Of a DNA stretch of 64,000 nt, positions 54,365 to 63,082 are shown piece by piece (the first letter of the stretch is position 1; every line of letters starts with the position of its first letter). A program made the position numbers and the translations under genes. The notes under the pieces are model-generated. The model was not told the origin of the DNA. It worked only from the letters and a program-made list of their open reading frames with translations, and ran no database searches. Origin of the DNA: Cellulomonas sp. KRMCY2 (GTDB lineage: Bacteria > Actinomycetota > Actinomycetes > Actinomycetales > Cellulomonadaceae); contig NZ_JAGF01000001.1 of NCBI RefSeq assembly GCF_000526515.1, positions 3,286,001-3,350,000 on the forward strand, in the 5' to 3' direction.

Positions 54365-55105
54365 ATGCGAACAATCGGCTTGCTGGGCGGGATGAGCTGG
54401 GACTCCTCCGCCACTTACTACCGCATCATCAACGAGGAGGTCCGTGATCGCCTCGGCGGGCATCACTGCGCGCAGGTCGTGATGGTCTCGCTGGACTTCG
54501 GGGTGGTCCGTGAGCTCCAGGTGCGTGGCGCATGGGACGAGGCCGCGGCGCTGCTCGTGGACGGCGCGGTACGGCTCGAGGCCGCCGGCGCGGACGTCGT
54601 CGTGCTCTGCACGAACCTGATGCACAAGCTGGCTCCCGCCATCGAGGCTGCGACCCGCGTACCCCTGTTGCACATCGCCGACGCGGTCGGGGCCCGCGCC
54701 CAGGAGCTGGGCGTCGATCAGATCGGGGTGCTCGGTGCCCGGCAGGTGATGGAGGAGCCCTTCTACCGCGATCGGCTTCGCGAGCGATGGGGCATCGACG
54801 TCATCGTCCCCAGCGACGAGGACCGGGCGGTGGTCAACCGCGTGATCTTCGACGAGCTCACCACCGGCCGGATCGAGCCGGCGTCCAAGCGGGCCTACCT
54901 CGAGATCGTCGACCGGCTCGCCGACCGTGGCGTGGGAGCGGTTGCGCTCGCCTGCACCGAGATCGGGCTGCTCATCGGCGCTACCGACACCGATCTCCCC
55001 CTGATCGACTCCGCCCAGGTGCACGCCCTTGCCGCGGTCGACGCCGCCCTCTCACCCGGGGATGCGACCTGGGACCGGCAGCCGGCACTCCGAAGCGGGG
55101 TATGA
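54365..55105 (+). CDS. Aspartate/glutamate racemase family protein
   Basis: This 246-residue cofactor-independent racemase has GLLGGMSWDSSATYY at its start and both catalytic Cys in VVLCTNLMHKLA and VALACTEIGLLI. The family interconverts L- and D-aspartate or glutamate, or acts on related acids. It matches the YgeA-like broad-specificity group most closely, by motif. It is divergent from a LysR regulator and monocistronic. No ribosome-binding site is seen before ATG 54365. Confidence 0.88.
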   Translation: MRTIGLLGGMSWDSSATYYRIINEEVRDRLGGHHCAQVVMVSLDFGVVRELQVRGAWDEAAALLVDGAVRLEAAGADVVVLCTNLMHKLAPAIEAATRVPLLHIADAVGARAQELGVDQIGVLGARQVMEEPFYRDRLRERWGIDVIVPSDEDRAVVNRVIFDELTTGRIEPASKRAYLEIVDRLADRGVGAVALACTEIGLLIGATDTDLPLIDSAQVHALAAVDAALSPGDATWDRQPALRSGV

Positions 55106-55299
55106 CACGACGACTGACTGTTGCTGCGGTTTCGAGTGTCCCGGTCCGGTGCCCGAAGGGTGACGCGTGCAGGCGACCTCGGACATCCGTGCAGGCGACT
55201 TCGAGAGCTGACACCGGAGTCGTGCACCTGCCGGCAGCGCCCGGCAGGTGCAGGCGGTCGGGCTCGACGACGGGCGGGGTCCCGGCGTTAGTGTCGCTC

Positions 55300-56754
55300 A
55301 TGGGGTTGCAGCGGCGGCGCCAGGGGATGGATGAGGTCGTGCTCGTCGAGGACGAGCCGGTCGGCCGTGACGCGCGGTCCCGGGCCGGCCCGGCCGGCGA
55401 CGCGCGGGTCTCGCCACGAGCCGGCGTGATCGCCCTGCTCGTGGCGACGGCCGGAACGAGCGTGGCCGCCGTGGTCGCCACGGGGCCCGCCGTCGACGGG
55501 GTCGCCGGCGTGCTCACGGGTGCCGCGTCGTCACTGGTCTCCCCGCTGGCCGAGGCATGGCGGCTCGACACCCCACAAGGCTGGACGCTCGCCGGGAACC
55601 TCCTCATGACCACCGATGCGCACGGCTCGCAGGTCGAGATCGTCGCGCATGACCTTCCCACCGGTGCGGAGGTGTGGTCGGTGGTCCTCGATCCGGCGGC
55701 CGGCGGGGTCGACTGCCCGGCCCAGGCGGTCGGCCCGCAAGGAGCCGTCGTCGTGTGCCAGGCTCTCGGTGGCCTGGTGCCCTCCGGGAGCCCAGGGCAG
55801 GTCCAGGACCGCGCCCAGGACCCGGGACGGATCCTCCTCCTGTCAGCCCAGGATGGTGGCCCGGTCGGCGAGATCCGGCTTCCGCGCGATCACGGAGGCT
55901 TCGACGTCGTCGACGGGGACCTCGTCCTCCTGGCGGTCGGACCGGGGTCGCTGTCGGTCGAGCGGCGGGACCTGGTCACCGGCCGGACCGTCTGGACGAC
56001 CGAGATCCCGGTCGAGCCGGTCCTGGACGAGGGTGTGGAGGTGACCGTCGACCGGCCGGCGGCGCGGATCCGTGGCTACGGCGGGCGCGTGCTCCTGGCC
56101 GGGCCGCTGACCGCACTGCTCGACGGCGAGGACGGCCACCTGGTGGACCTGTGGCGGCCCGTGGTGTCCCGGCCGGGTGACGTCGGCATCCCGCGGGTCA
56201 CCACCACCCCGAACGGGTTCGGTGTCCAGATCGGTGCGGACAGCCGACCGGCCCCGACGTCTTGGTACACCGCGTCCGGCGAGCTCGTCGGCACCTTCGA
56301 CGGAGCGCTCGCCGAGCCGGTGGTCACCGACGGGTCCGGTCCGGATGTCGTGCTGTCGGCGACGCCGTGGTGGGGGTCGCTGCGTGCGGTCGACACCGGC
56401 CTCGGCGAGGTGCTCTGGTCCGTCCGGCTCGACGAGGGCGTGCCGGTCGTCCGCACCCGAGCTCAGGTGCTGCTGGCCCAGGGGGGTCGGCTGCAGGCCC
56501 GGGACGTGCAGACCGGGGCGCAGCGATGGCTGGTCGCCGCGGACGGGGTCACGGCGATCCACCCCGTCTCCGACGGCGCCTTCGTGCTCGGCACCGGGTC
56601 GGAACCGGGCGGGGCGCCGAGCATCTCCGCTCTGTCCCTGACCGACGGCAGTCTGCTGTGGCGCGCCGCCATGCCCCCCGGTGGCGAGGGGCTCGCGGTG
56701 CTCGGCGGCCAGGTGGTTGCCGTGGGCGACCGCGTCGTGATCGGCCTGGACTGA
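55300..56754 (+). CDS. Membrane-anchored PQQ-like beta-propeller protein, paralogue 3
   Basis: This 484-residue protein opens MGLQRRRQGMDEVVLVEDEP and has a membrane helix (GVIALLVATAGTSVAAVVAT) and the same repeat set as the gene at 50393 (DLPTGAEVWSVVL, DLVTGRTVWTTEI, DTGLGEVLWSVRL, DVQTGAQRWLVA). TAGTGT lies 5 nt before ATG 55300, as in its paralogue. The two probably arose by duplication, before or after the intervening genes entered. The ligand is unknown. Confidence 0.8.
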   Translation: MGLQRRRQGMDEVVLVEDEPVGRDARSRAGPAGDARVSPRAGVIALLVATAGTSVAAVVATGPAVDGVAGVLTGAASSLVSPLAEAWRLDTPQGWTLAGNLLMTTDAHGSQVEIVAHDLPTGAEVWSVVLDPAAGGVDCPAQAVGPQGAVVVCQALGGLVPSGSPGQVQDRAQDPGRILLLSAQDGGPVGEIRLPRDHGGFDVVDGDLVLLAVGPGSLSVERRDLVTGRTVWTTEIPVEPVLDEGVEVTVDRPAARIRGYGGRVLLAGPLTALLDGEDGHLVDLWRPVVSRPGDVGIPRVTTTPNGFGVQIGADSRPAPTSWYTASGELVGTFDGALAEPVVTDGSGPDVVLSATPWWGSLRAVDTGLGEVLWSVRLDEGVPVVRTRAQVLLAQGGRLQARDVQTGAQRWLVAADGVTAIHPVSDGAFVLGTGSEPGGAPSISALSLTDGSLLWRAAMPPGGEGLAVLGGQVVAVGDRVVIGLD

Positions 56755-56790
56755 GGATCCGGGTTTGGGCGCGACGAGCCGCTCAGCGGT

Positions 56791-57288
56791 TCAGCTGCGC
56801 ACGTCGGCGGCGAGCAGCTCGTCGATCTGGCCCATGGCGCCCGTCATGCCCTCGACCATGCCCATGGCGGCGAGCTGCGCCATCTGCTCGGCGGTGGCGA
56901 AGTGCGAGGTCACGGTCATGCGGGTGCCGTCCGTGATCTCGTCCAGCTCGACCCGCCCGCGGAGCGTGGGCATCTCGGGGTTCGGCATCCCGGACGCGTC
57001 GGCGAACCCGTCGTCGAACTCCAGGGAGCTGGGCTCGTCGACCGAGACGATCCGCCACCAGCCGTGGGCCTCCTCGCCGTCGGGCCCGGTCATGTGGTAC
57101 TTCGACCCGCCGCCCGCGGTCAGGTTGTGCTCGGTGAAGGTGGCGGGCCAGTCCGGCGGGCCCCACCAGCGCTCGAGCTGCCGCGCGTCGGACCAGATCT
57201 GCCAGACCCGGGCGGGCGGGGCCTTGAGCTCGGCGACGATGGTGAAGGTCAGGGCCTGGGCATCGCTGGTGGTGCTGACGACCGTCAT
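56791..57288 (-). CDS. SRPBCC (AHSA1-like) protein
   Basis: The 165-residue protein has the Bet v1/START-like hydrophobic-pocket fold of AHSA1 proteins: PPARVWQIWSDARQLERWW, GPPDWPATFTEHNL, GWWRIVSVDEPSSLEF and MTVTSHFATAEQMAQL. Such proteins bind small hydrophobic ligands and are often paired with ArsR regulators. ATG 57288 overlaps the ArsR stop (ATGA). Confidence 0.88.
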   Translation of the reverse strand: MTVVSTTSDAQALTFTIVAELKAPPARVWQIWSDARQLERWWGPPDWPATFTEHNLTAGGGSKYHMTGPDGEEAHGWWRIVSVDEPSSLEFDDGFADASGMPNPEMPTLRGRVELDEITDGTRMTVTSHFATAEQMAQLAAMGMVEGMTGAMGQIDELLAADVRS

Positions 57289-57635
57289 GGGGTCTCTCCT
57301 TCGGTGGGTTCGGCGAGGATCTCCTCGATGCGGCCGATCCGACCGCGCCAGATCTCCTCGTACTCCTCGAGCAGCCGTACGGCCGCCCGGACGGTGGCGA
57401 CCTCGCCGCGCACGATCTGCTCGCGGCCGCGTCGCTCCTTGGTCACCAGCCGTGCCCGCTCGAGCACGGCGACATGCTTCTGGACGGCGGCGAAGCTCAT
57501 GTCGTACCGCCGCGCGAGCGCGGACACCGACGACTCCCGCTCCAGCACCCGCATCACGACGTCGCGCCGTGTCGCGTCGGCCAGGGCGGCGAAGATCCGG
57601 TCCACCTCGGCCTGGTCCCGCTGTTCTACAACCAT
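57285..57635 (-). CDS. ArsR-family winged-helix regulator
   Basis: This 116-residue regulator has the helix-turn-helix VSALARRYDMSFAAVQKHVA and the wing LVTKERRGREQIV; no metal-binding Cys pair is seen, so it probably does not sense metals. It is co-translated with the SRPBCC gene, a common pairing. TAACGT lies 8 nt before ATG 57635 without a ribosome-binding site, and a palindrome covers the start. Confidence 0.9.
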   Translation of the reverse strand: MVVEQRDQAEVDRIFAALADATRRDVVMRVLERESSVSALARRYDMSFAAVQKHVAVLERARLVTKERRGREQIVRGEVATVRAAVRLLEEYEEIWRGRIGRIEEILAEPTEGETP

Positions 57636-57644
57636 GTGGTTGTA
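57627..57644. promoter_or_regulatory. Palindromic operator over the ArsR start codon
   Basis: TACAACCA-TG-TGGTTGTA is a palindrome with 8-bp arms. It overlaps both the ATG and the presumed -10, so a bound repressor would block its own leaderless transcript. Confidence 0.65.
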
Positions 57645-57717
57645 CGTTAGTTGTCGAGCGCGGGCTTCGCAAGGGGTCGAGGTACCCCGAGGCGCACGCG
57701 TGGTCGGGCTGGCCGAC

Positions 57718-57865
57718 CTACCCGCGCAACGTCTCGGGACTGACCCTCAGCTGCTCACCGACCCGCTGCAACGCTCCCGGCCGAGTCACAGGGACACGCC
57801 GCGCGTCGACGGCCATCGACCGCCCGCTCCCGAAGCTCCTCGGGGTAGTTCCTCGGTGCTGCCAT
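57718..57865 (-). pseudogene. IS3-family transposase OrfA remnant
   Basis: The frame opens MAAPRNYPEELRERAV, the classic IS3 OrfA start, then shifts frame and resumes at GEQLRVSPETLRG before a stop. The middle helix region is missing. No inverted repeats or OrfB remain. Confidence 0.75.
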
Positions 57866-57949
57866 GACTCTCATCCTCTCGGGGATTGAGAGCCTCCATC
57901 AGACCCGGCACGAGACAGTCCGGGCATGAGCACTTTGCTAACGCTCGGC

Positions 57950-58600
57950 TCAGGCTTGCCGAGTGGATCGCACGCACCGGGTGCAGTGCGGCGGAGCACC
58001 GGGCTCGCCGGGTCCAGGGCGTGATGACCGCGGAGTGGTCTGTGTCCAGCGCCCTGGGCAGCGATAGTTGATGGCCTCTCCTCGGTGAGTCCTCTGCACA
58101 CGCGACATCGGATCCGGCCCGCCCAGAGGAACGCTCGGTGAGGCCGCCCTTGACTGCAGGCGTACTGGCCGCGTCCGTGGCAAATCCGAGGCCAGGTGCA
58201 ACCGAATGCGCGGGAACCCAGGCGCTGGCACAACGGGTTGTCGCACCGGTGCCCCAGCACCTCGGCCGCCGCCAGCACCGACACCCCGTGCACCAGCGCG
58301 AACGCGAACCGGTACGCAACGACGACCCGGCCCGCGCACCTGACGCATTCGCCGCGGAGCCAAGCTCGCGGTCCACCGGGGCGAGCTGGCGCAGGAGCCG
58401 GGCCGCTGCGACGGCGTCGTCGCGGATGCTCGTAAGTGCGCGCCGCCGCGCGTCGATCGCGGGGGAGCACCTGGGCTTCCATGGGCAGTGGCGGCTCGGG
58501 ATGCAGGGCGACCAGTTCAAGGGCATGAAGGTCTCGCAGGTCGCCGATGAGCGCGGCGGGTGGCGGCTCCCGGCGTTCCCTGCTGACGACATCCGGCAAG
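57950..58600 (-). pseudogene. Decayed HNH-endonuclease-like gene
   Basis: Pieces in two reverse frames match a known actinobacterial HNH protein: DDAVAAARLLRQLAPVDREL in one, then AYRFAFALVHGVSVLAAAEVL and GHRCDNPLCQRL in another. The GHRCDNPLC segment is the metal-binding HNH-type core. The switch of frame shows at least one indel, and the C-terminus is scrambled. Confidence 0.55.
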
Positions 58601-58838
58601 TGATCACCGCGCCGACGAGCAGATGCTGGACGACACCCCGACGGTCGTCGCCGTGCGCCTGTCCCGGTCCTCCGTGGTCTGGGTCTGTCGGGCGCCTCGG
58701 CCGATACGAGCCATCAGCGAAGTCACCTCGTCAGGGTGACCTCGCTGGGGGCGTGCGGCGTCGGGTCGTCGGCCAGTGACATCGCCACGAAGCCAGTCCC
58801 TGTGCAGAGATCGGCTCGGGCCGTCAGCGTAGGGAACG
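58601..58838. other. Gene-free stretch after HNH remnant
   Basis: No coding frame is convincing here. A small inverted repeat, GTCACC with GGTGAC 7 nt away, lies near 58723-58741 and could be a weak terminator. Confidence 0.4.
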
Positions 58839-59309
58839 TCAGCCCTCGAGGTGCTCCAGGACTTCACCGGTGTCGGCGTCGAGCACGACGACGCCAGTTT
58901 CCGGCCAGTCACTCGCAGGTGCTGGTGAGAAGTCCTCTATGCGGGAGCAGGAGACTCTGTCGTAGGTCGAAAGCACCTCGGCCGTCTGGACGTCCACCAG
59001 TGCGGTCCGCAGATGATCCCTCATCTGCTGGGGCCAGTCCTCAGGGTCTTGGAGAATGGCGCTGCTCTCGTCGGCGGGAGAGGAACTCCACCAGCCCTCG
59101 TAGTCCCGCCCTTCCGCGGCGACGCCCGGGGGGAACTCAGCGCAGGGCCCGACCGACGCAGGTTCCGCGTTAACGACCGACGCAGCGTCCGCGCCAACGG
59201 TCGGCGCACGTTGCGCGTCAACGGTCGGCGCCGCGGCACAACCGGCCAAGGCGACGGCAAGAACGATCCCGCCGGTCAGAAGCTGCCCATAGTTCCGGTT
59301 CCAACTCAC
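58839..59309 (-). CDS. Lipoprotein of unknown function
   Basis: The 156-residue product has a lipoprotein signal peptide (YGQLLTGGIVLAVALAGC, lipobox ALAGC at about residues 22-25). A Thr/Ala-rich linker with the repeated PTV(D/G)A motif follows, then a small domain with two Cys (VGPCAEFPPG, RVSCSRIEDF) ending VLDADTGEVLEHL. GTG 59309 is chosen over the longer frame because AAGGGGGA lies a few bases upstream. No family recognised. Confidence 0.72.
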   Translation of the reverse strand: MSWNRNYGQLLTGGIVLAVALAGCAAAPTVDAQRAPTVGADAASVVNAEPASVGPCAEFPPGVAAEGRDYEGWWSSSPADESSAILQDPEDWPQQMRDHLRTALVDVQTAEVLSTYDRVSCSRIEDFSPAPASDWPETGVVVLDADTGEVLEHLEG

Positions 59310-59368
59310 CCTGTCCCCCTTCAAGCGCACCGCCAGCCCGTCGATCCGAGCCTACTCACGGTTTACCA

Positions 59369-59413
59369 CGCCAGCCCACCCCACGCAGTGGTTCCGGGTG
59401 GGGTGGGCTGGCG
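59369..59413. terminator. Strong hairpin, 15-bp stem
   Basis: CGCCAGCCCACCCCA pairs perfectly with its complement around a 15-nt loop. It stands upstream of the lipoprotein gene and could end transcription from the right. Confidence 0.6.
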
Positions 59414-59587
59414 GTCAAGACCCTGCCCGGGCTCGAGTTGCAGGCCTTGCATGCGAGGACGCCTCTACACGTGCGGACCCGTGTTCGTCTGCGAGGTCGG
59501 GCCGCGCCTACGCTCCAGTACACGACCGTCCCCCAGCGTCGCCCCAGAGGGTGCGTCCGCGGTGGCTGTCTGGACGGACGCCGGTGA

Positions 59588-59633
59588 CGCACTGGCACCG
59601 GGACGCTGAGTCCCCCGTCACGGTGCCAGTGCG
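59588..59633. repeat. Inverted repeat, 13-bp stem
   Basis: CGCACTGGCACCG pairs perfectly with CGGTGCCAGTGCG around 20 nt. It may be a terminator of the secreted-protein gene to its right or a mobile-element end; nothing decides between them. Confidence 0.55.
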
Positions 59634-59827
59634 AGGCCCAGCATCGGCTGCCACAGTCGCCGTCTGTCTCGTTCGCGGTGATCGGGTAGCAGCAGGAACT
59701 CGTCACGTAGGAGGGCCGCTCCGTGACCTGGGCGTGCTGACGCCGGGAGTGCTTCGGCGGACGTGTCACCTCGAGCGGCTCGCCCGGTGTCACGCCCAGT
59801 GCGGCGGCCTCTAGTTCGGCGCCGCCC

Positions 59828-60466
59828 TCAGGCGATCTGGACTCGCCAAACGTCTACCTGCCCATAGACGTTGAGGTCGTAGAAGTCGTACTCCGTCATC
59901 GACGGCCCCCGCCAAACCGACCAGTAGAAGTTGTTCGCCAGGTGGTAGAAGACGCGGCCCTGGTAGTTGCCTGGCTGGAGCTTCACGGTGTTTGGCAGGA
60001 TCGCCGAGGACGGCATCAGGGTGGTGCCGGAGTCCTTGTAGCAGGCAGCCTTGTACCCGACACCCGCCTGGTAGCCGTACCAGACCTTGTAGTAGCCGCT
60101 GCCCGAGGCGCAGTCACGCCCCACGATCATCGGTGAGACCGTGTCGCCCCCCGGCGCGCTCGTAGTCTCGACAGCCTCGATCACCCGATCCGGGGCGACA
60201 ATCCGAGACTGCCGTGCCCGAAGCTCGCTCTGCTGTCGCCTCTGGCTGGGGGTCAGCGATGACACGAAGGCCTGCTGACGCGCGACGGCATCTGCGTCGA
60301 AGCCCATCTCCGCCAGCTCTGAGGGCAGCGCAACCAGGCTGTCCGGCGGAATCAGCGGCGGTGAGCTCGCTGCGGGGACAGTTGCCTGGCCCACACCTGC
60401 TGCGCTAGTGCCGAGTACGCACGCCGCAGCGACCAGAATGACCGCGAGAGGTTGTCGTATGCGCAT
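59828..60466 (-). CDS. Secreted protein with aromatic-rich C-terminal domain
   Basis: The 212-residue protein has a Sec signal peptide (MRIRQPLAVILVAAACVLG, cleavage near AAGVGQA), a helical part (MGFDADAVARQQAFVSSL, QSELRARQSRIV) and a C-terminal domain rich in Tyr and Trp (YYKVWYGYQAGVGYKAACY, FYHLANNFYWSVWRG), with two Cys that could pair. The latter part looks like a small beta-sandwich. ATG 60466 follows GAGGAA at 5 nt. Its function and family are unknown. Confidence 0.72.
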   Translation of the reverse strand: MRIRQPLAVILVAAACVLGTSAAGVGQATVPAASSPPLIPPDSLVALPSELAEMGFDADAVARQQAFVSSLTPSQRRQQSELRARQSRIVAPDRVIEAVETTSAPGGDTVSPMIVGRDCASGSGYYKVWYGYQAGVGYKAACYKDSGTTLMPSSAILPNTVKLQPGNYQGRVFYHLANNFYWSVWRGPSMTEYDFYDLNVYGQVDVWRVQIA

Positions 60467-60690
60467 GAGATTCCTCGATTCTCGGTGGGATAGGCGCACG
60501 GCAGTCAGTCACACGGAGCCTTCTTGAGGAGTCGCGCTCGTGATGGGTGCGTCGCTGCCGAGGCTAAGGCCCGGGAACACCCCTGGAGGTGTGATCGACC
60601 GCCCACTTTTCTGGGCGGCCCAGCGGCACCTTGTCGCGTCTTCGCGTCATACGTTGAGTTCGACGCAACCGCGACGCGAAGGGGGCCGAA

Positions 60691-63075
60691 GTGTCCGATC
60701 CGTGGGTTCAGAACGTCCAGCAGTGGCTCAACGACACCTACACCGGAGTAACCGGCTGGGATCCAGTCGACGTCGACGGATTCACTGGCTGGGAGACGAT
60801 GTACGCGCTCACGAAGGCGCTACAGCACGAGCTCGGGATCACAGCACTGTCGAACACCTTCGGCCCCGCGACCCTGACTGCGTTGTCGGCGCTCGGTCCC
60901 ATCGGGCCGTCGACGACCCACCAGCACATCGCGAACATCAATCGGATCCTCGTCGGCGGCCTGTACTGCAAGGGCTACAACGGGGGCAACGGCCAGCTCA
61001 CCGGGGTCTACAGCGACTTCACCGTCATCGCCGTCCAGCTCCTGCGCGAGGACGTCGGCATCGCACCCGCCGACGGGACGATGCCGGCGAAGGTGTTCAA
61101 GGGGCTGCTGACGATGGATGCGTACCGCTTGCTCCCGGGCGGCTCGTCGGCCCTCCGAGACGCCCAGAAGTGGCTTAACGACACGTACGACCTCCGGTCG
61201 GCGTTCTACTACATCCCCACCGACGGGCTCGGCTCACGGAACGTGCTGAAGGCCCTGATCTACGCCGTCCAGTACGAGGGTGGGATGAGCGACTCGGTGG
61301 CGAACGGCAACTTCGGCCCAGCGACCCAGACGAGCCTGCAAACCAACGGACTGCTCACCACAGGGACGGCGGGCAAGGAGAACTACAAGCGCATCTTCCA
61401 CGCCGCCATGCTCGTGAACGGTCAACGCGTGGCCTTCAGCTCCACCTTCACGGCGGAGTTCGCTGAACAGGTCGCCGAGTTCCAGGAGTTCGTCCAGCTG
61501 GTGACGAACGGTGAGGGCGACTTCCGGACCTGGGCGTCACTCCTGCAGTCCAAGGGCGACCCGGAGCGCCCCGCCCTGGGTTGCGACACGGCCACACCCC
61601 TGACAGCCGTCTCAGCCGCCGCGCTCTACGCGGCCGGCTACCGCATCGTCGGCAGGTACCTGGTCACCGCGGGCAGCGATCCGACGTGGAAGGTGCTGCA
61701 GCCCGGTGAGCTCCAGACCATCCTCGCCGCAGGGCTCCGCGTCTTCCCGATCTTCCAGATGACGGGCGACACCCTCACGTACTTCACCGAGGCGCGCGGC
61801 TTCGTCGACGGGCAGGCTGCAGCGGCTGCCGCTGCCAGCTTCTTCTTCCTGTCCCATACGACGGTCTACTTCGCCGTCGACTACGACGCCCAGGACGCCG
61901 AGGTCACCCCGCGGATACTCCCGTACTTCAAGGGAGTCATCCGAGGGCTGCGCGAGACGCCGGGTCCGATCTACCAGGCCGGCGTCTACGGCACCCGCAA
62001 CGTGTGCACGCGCGTCTCCGAGGAGTTCGGGCTCATCCACTCGTTCGTGTCCGACATGTCGACCGGCTACTCCGGGAACATGGGATTCCCGCTGCCGGCG
62101 AACTGGGCCTTCGACCAGATCCACACGATCTCCGTGCCGTACAACGGCGGCTCCGTGGCGATCGACCGCAACGTCTGGTACCGCTCCGACTCGCCACAGC
62201 ACGTCGGTGGCGCGGACATGGGTGTCGATACGATCTACGGGACGTCCGACGTCAACGGGCCCTTCATCGAGTGGATCTCGTTCGTGGAGAACCGGGCAGT
62301 CCAGTACCACGCGGACCACCCCAACTCCGCGAGCCCTCGCGTGTTGGCCCTCCAGTACGCACGGGTGGCCGAGGGCCGGTACCAGGGGATCGCCTATGAC
62401 AACATCGCAGGCGGGGTGGACTCGGGCTGGGTCTCCTACGTTGAGGGGCAGATCGCCGATGCCGGGATCACGCCGGTCCTGACCATCATCGACCCGTGGA
62501 CCGGTGCGGGCATCACGTTTGACCACATGGCGTACACGATGCAGTCCGTACTCGCTCACGGGATGCCGGTCAAGCCGGCACCGAACCGGGGCGACATCGG
62601 CGGGTGGGGTGGAGACCTCATCACGATCCTGCACGACTACCTGAGCGACAATCGCGGATACGAGAACTCGGAGGCCTACGGCGCCGCTCTCATCGGATCG
62701 TCGATGCTGTCCAGCTCCTTCTCCCAGGATGACCTTCTGGCAGACGTCGACGGCTACAACCTCGCCTTCGCAATGATCGACGACTCGAATCTGGACCTCC
62801 TGACCGTCACCGCAGGCTCCTACCAGTCGGGAGGCACGGGACCCTTCCGCACACGCCGCCGCTTCACCGAGTTCTACGACAGCCGGTTCGGATCCTCTGC
62901 CGAGGTCGACGCGAGCGGCAAGCAGCTGTTCCGGGACACCGGGGATCCGACCCTCTCGGTCGTCAGGGCCGGGATCCTGATGCCGCATGTCCTGGGCGAC
63001 ATCAGCGACGCGACCATCGAGGACGTCGTCAACGGGTTCCAGGACGTGATCGACCGCCGTCGGTCCGTCGAGTAA
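60691..63075 (+). CDS. DUF1906 glycoside-hydrolase-like protein with peptidoglycan-binding domains
   Basis: The 794-residue protein has two peptidoglycan-binding-like domains (residues about 5-70: VQNVQQWLNDTY, FGPATLTAL; and about 155-225: DAQKWLNDTY, NFGPATQTSL). A DUF1906 (Rv2525c-like) TIM-barrel follows at about 295-495 (AGYRIVGRYLV, GLRVFPIFQMT, VYFAVDYDAQD, YQAGVYGTRNV). A 300-residue C-terminal part of unknown kind completes it. AAGGGGG lies 6 nt before GTG 60691. No signal peptide, Tat motif or membrane helix is visible, so export is unexplained. Confidence 0.8.
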   Translation: MSDPWVQNVQQWLNDTYTGVTGWDPVDVDGFTGWETMYALTKALQHELGITALSNTFGPATLTALSALGPIGPSTTHQHIANINRILVGGLYCKGYNGGNGQLTGVYSDFTVIAVQLLREDVGIAPADGTMPAKVFKGLLTMDAYRLLPGGSSALRDAQKWLNDTYDLRSAFYYIPTDGLGSRNVLKALIYAVQYEGGMSDSVANGNFGPATQTSLQTNGLLTTGTAGKENYKRIFHAAMLVNGQRVAFSSTFTAEFAEQVAEFQEFVQLVTNGEGDFRTWASLLQSKGDPERPALGCDTATPLTAVSAAALYAAGYRIVGRYLVTAGSDPTWKVLQPGELQTILAAGLRVFPIFQMTGDTLTYFTEARGFVDGQAAAAAAASFFFLSHTTVYFAVDYDAQDAEVTPRILPYFKGVIRGLRETPGPIYQAGVYGTRNVCTRVSEEFGLIHSFVSDMSTGYSGNMGFPLPANWAFDQIHTISVPYNGGSVAIDRNVWYRSDSPQHVGGADMGVDTIYGTSDVNGPFIEWISFVENRAVQYHADHPNSASPRVLALQYARVAEGRYQGIAYDNIAGGVDSGWVSYVEGQIADAGITPVLTIIDPWTGAGITFDHMAYTMQSVLAHGMPVKPAPNRGDIGGWGGDLITILHDYLSDNRGYENSEAYGAALIGSSMLSSSFSQDDLLADVDGYNLAFAMIDDSNLDLLTVTAGSYQSGGTGPFRTRRRFTEFYDSRFGSSAEVDASGKQLFRDTGDPTLSVVRAGILMPHVLGDISDATIEDVVNGFQDVIDRRRSVE

Positions 63076-63082
63076 GGCTGAC

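Larger units (their letters stand above)
59310..59827. other. Gene-poor stretch with two strong hairpins
   Basis: These 518 bp hold no frame I would call. Open frames exist on both strands but lack third-position GC bias, start signals and recognisable domains. Two perfect long stems lie at 59369-59413 and 59588-59633. Confidence 0.5.

Noticed and set aside
61612-62988. Reverse open frame of about 458 codons
   Set aside because: It mirrors the DUF1906 protein gene and shows no domain of its own.
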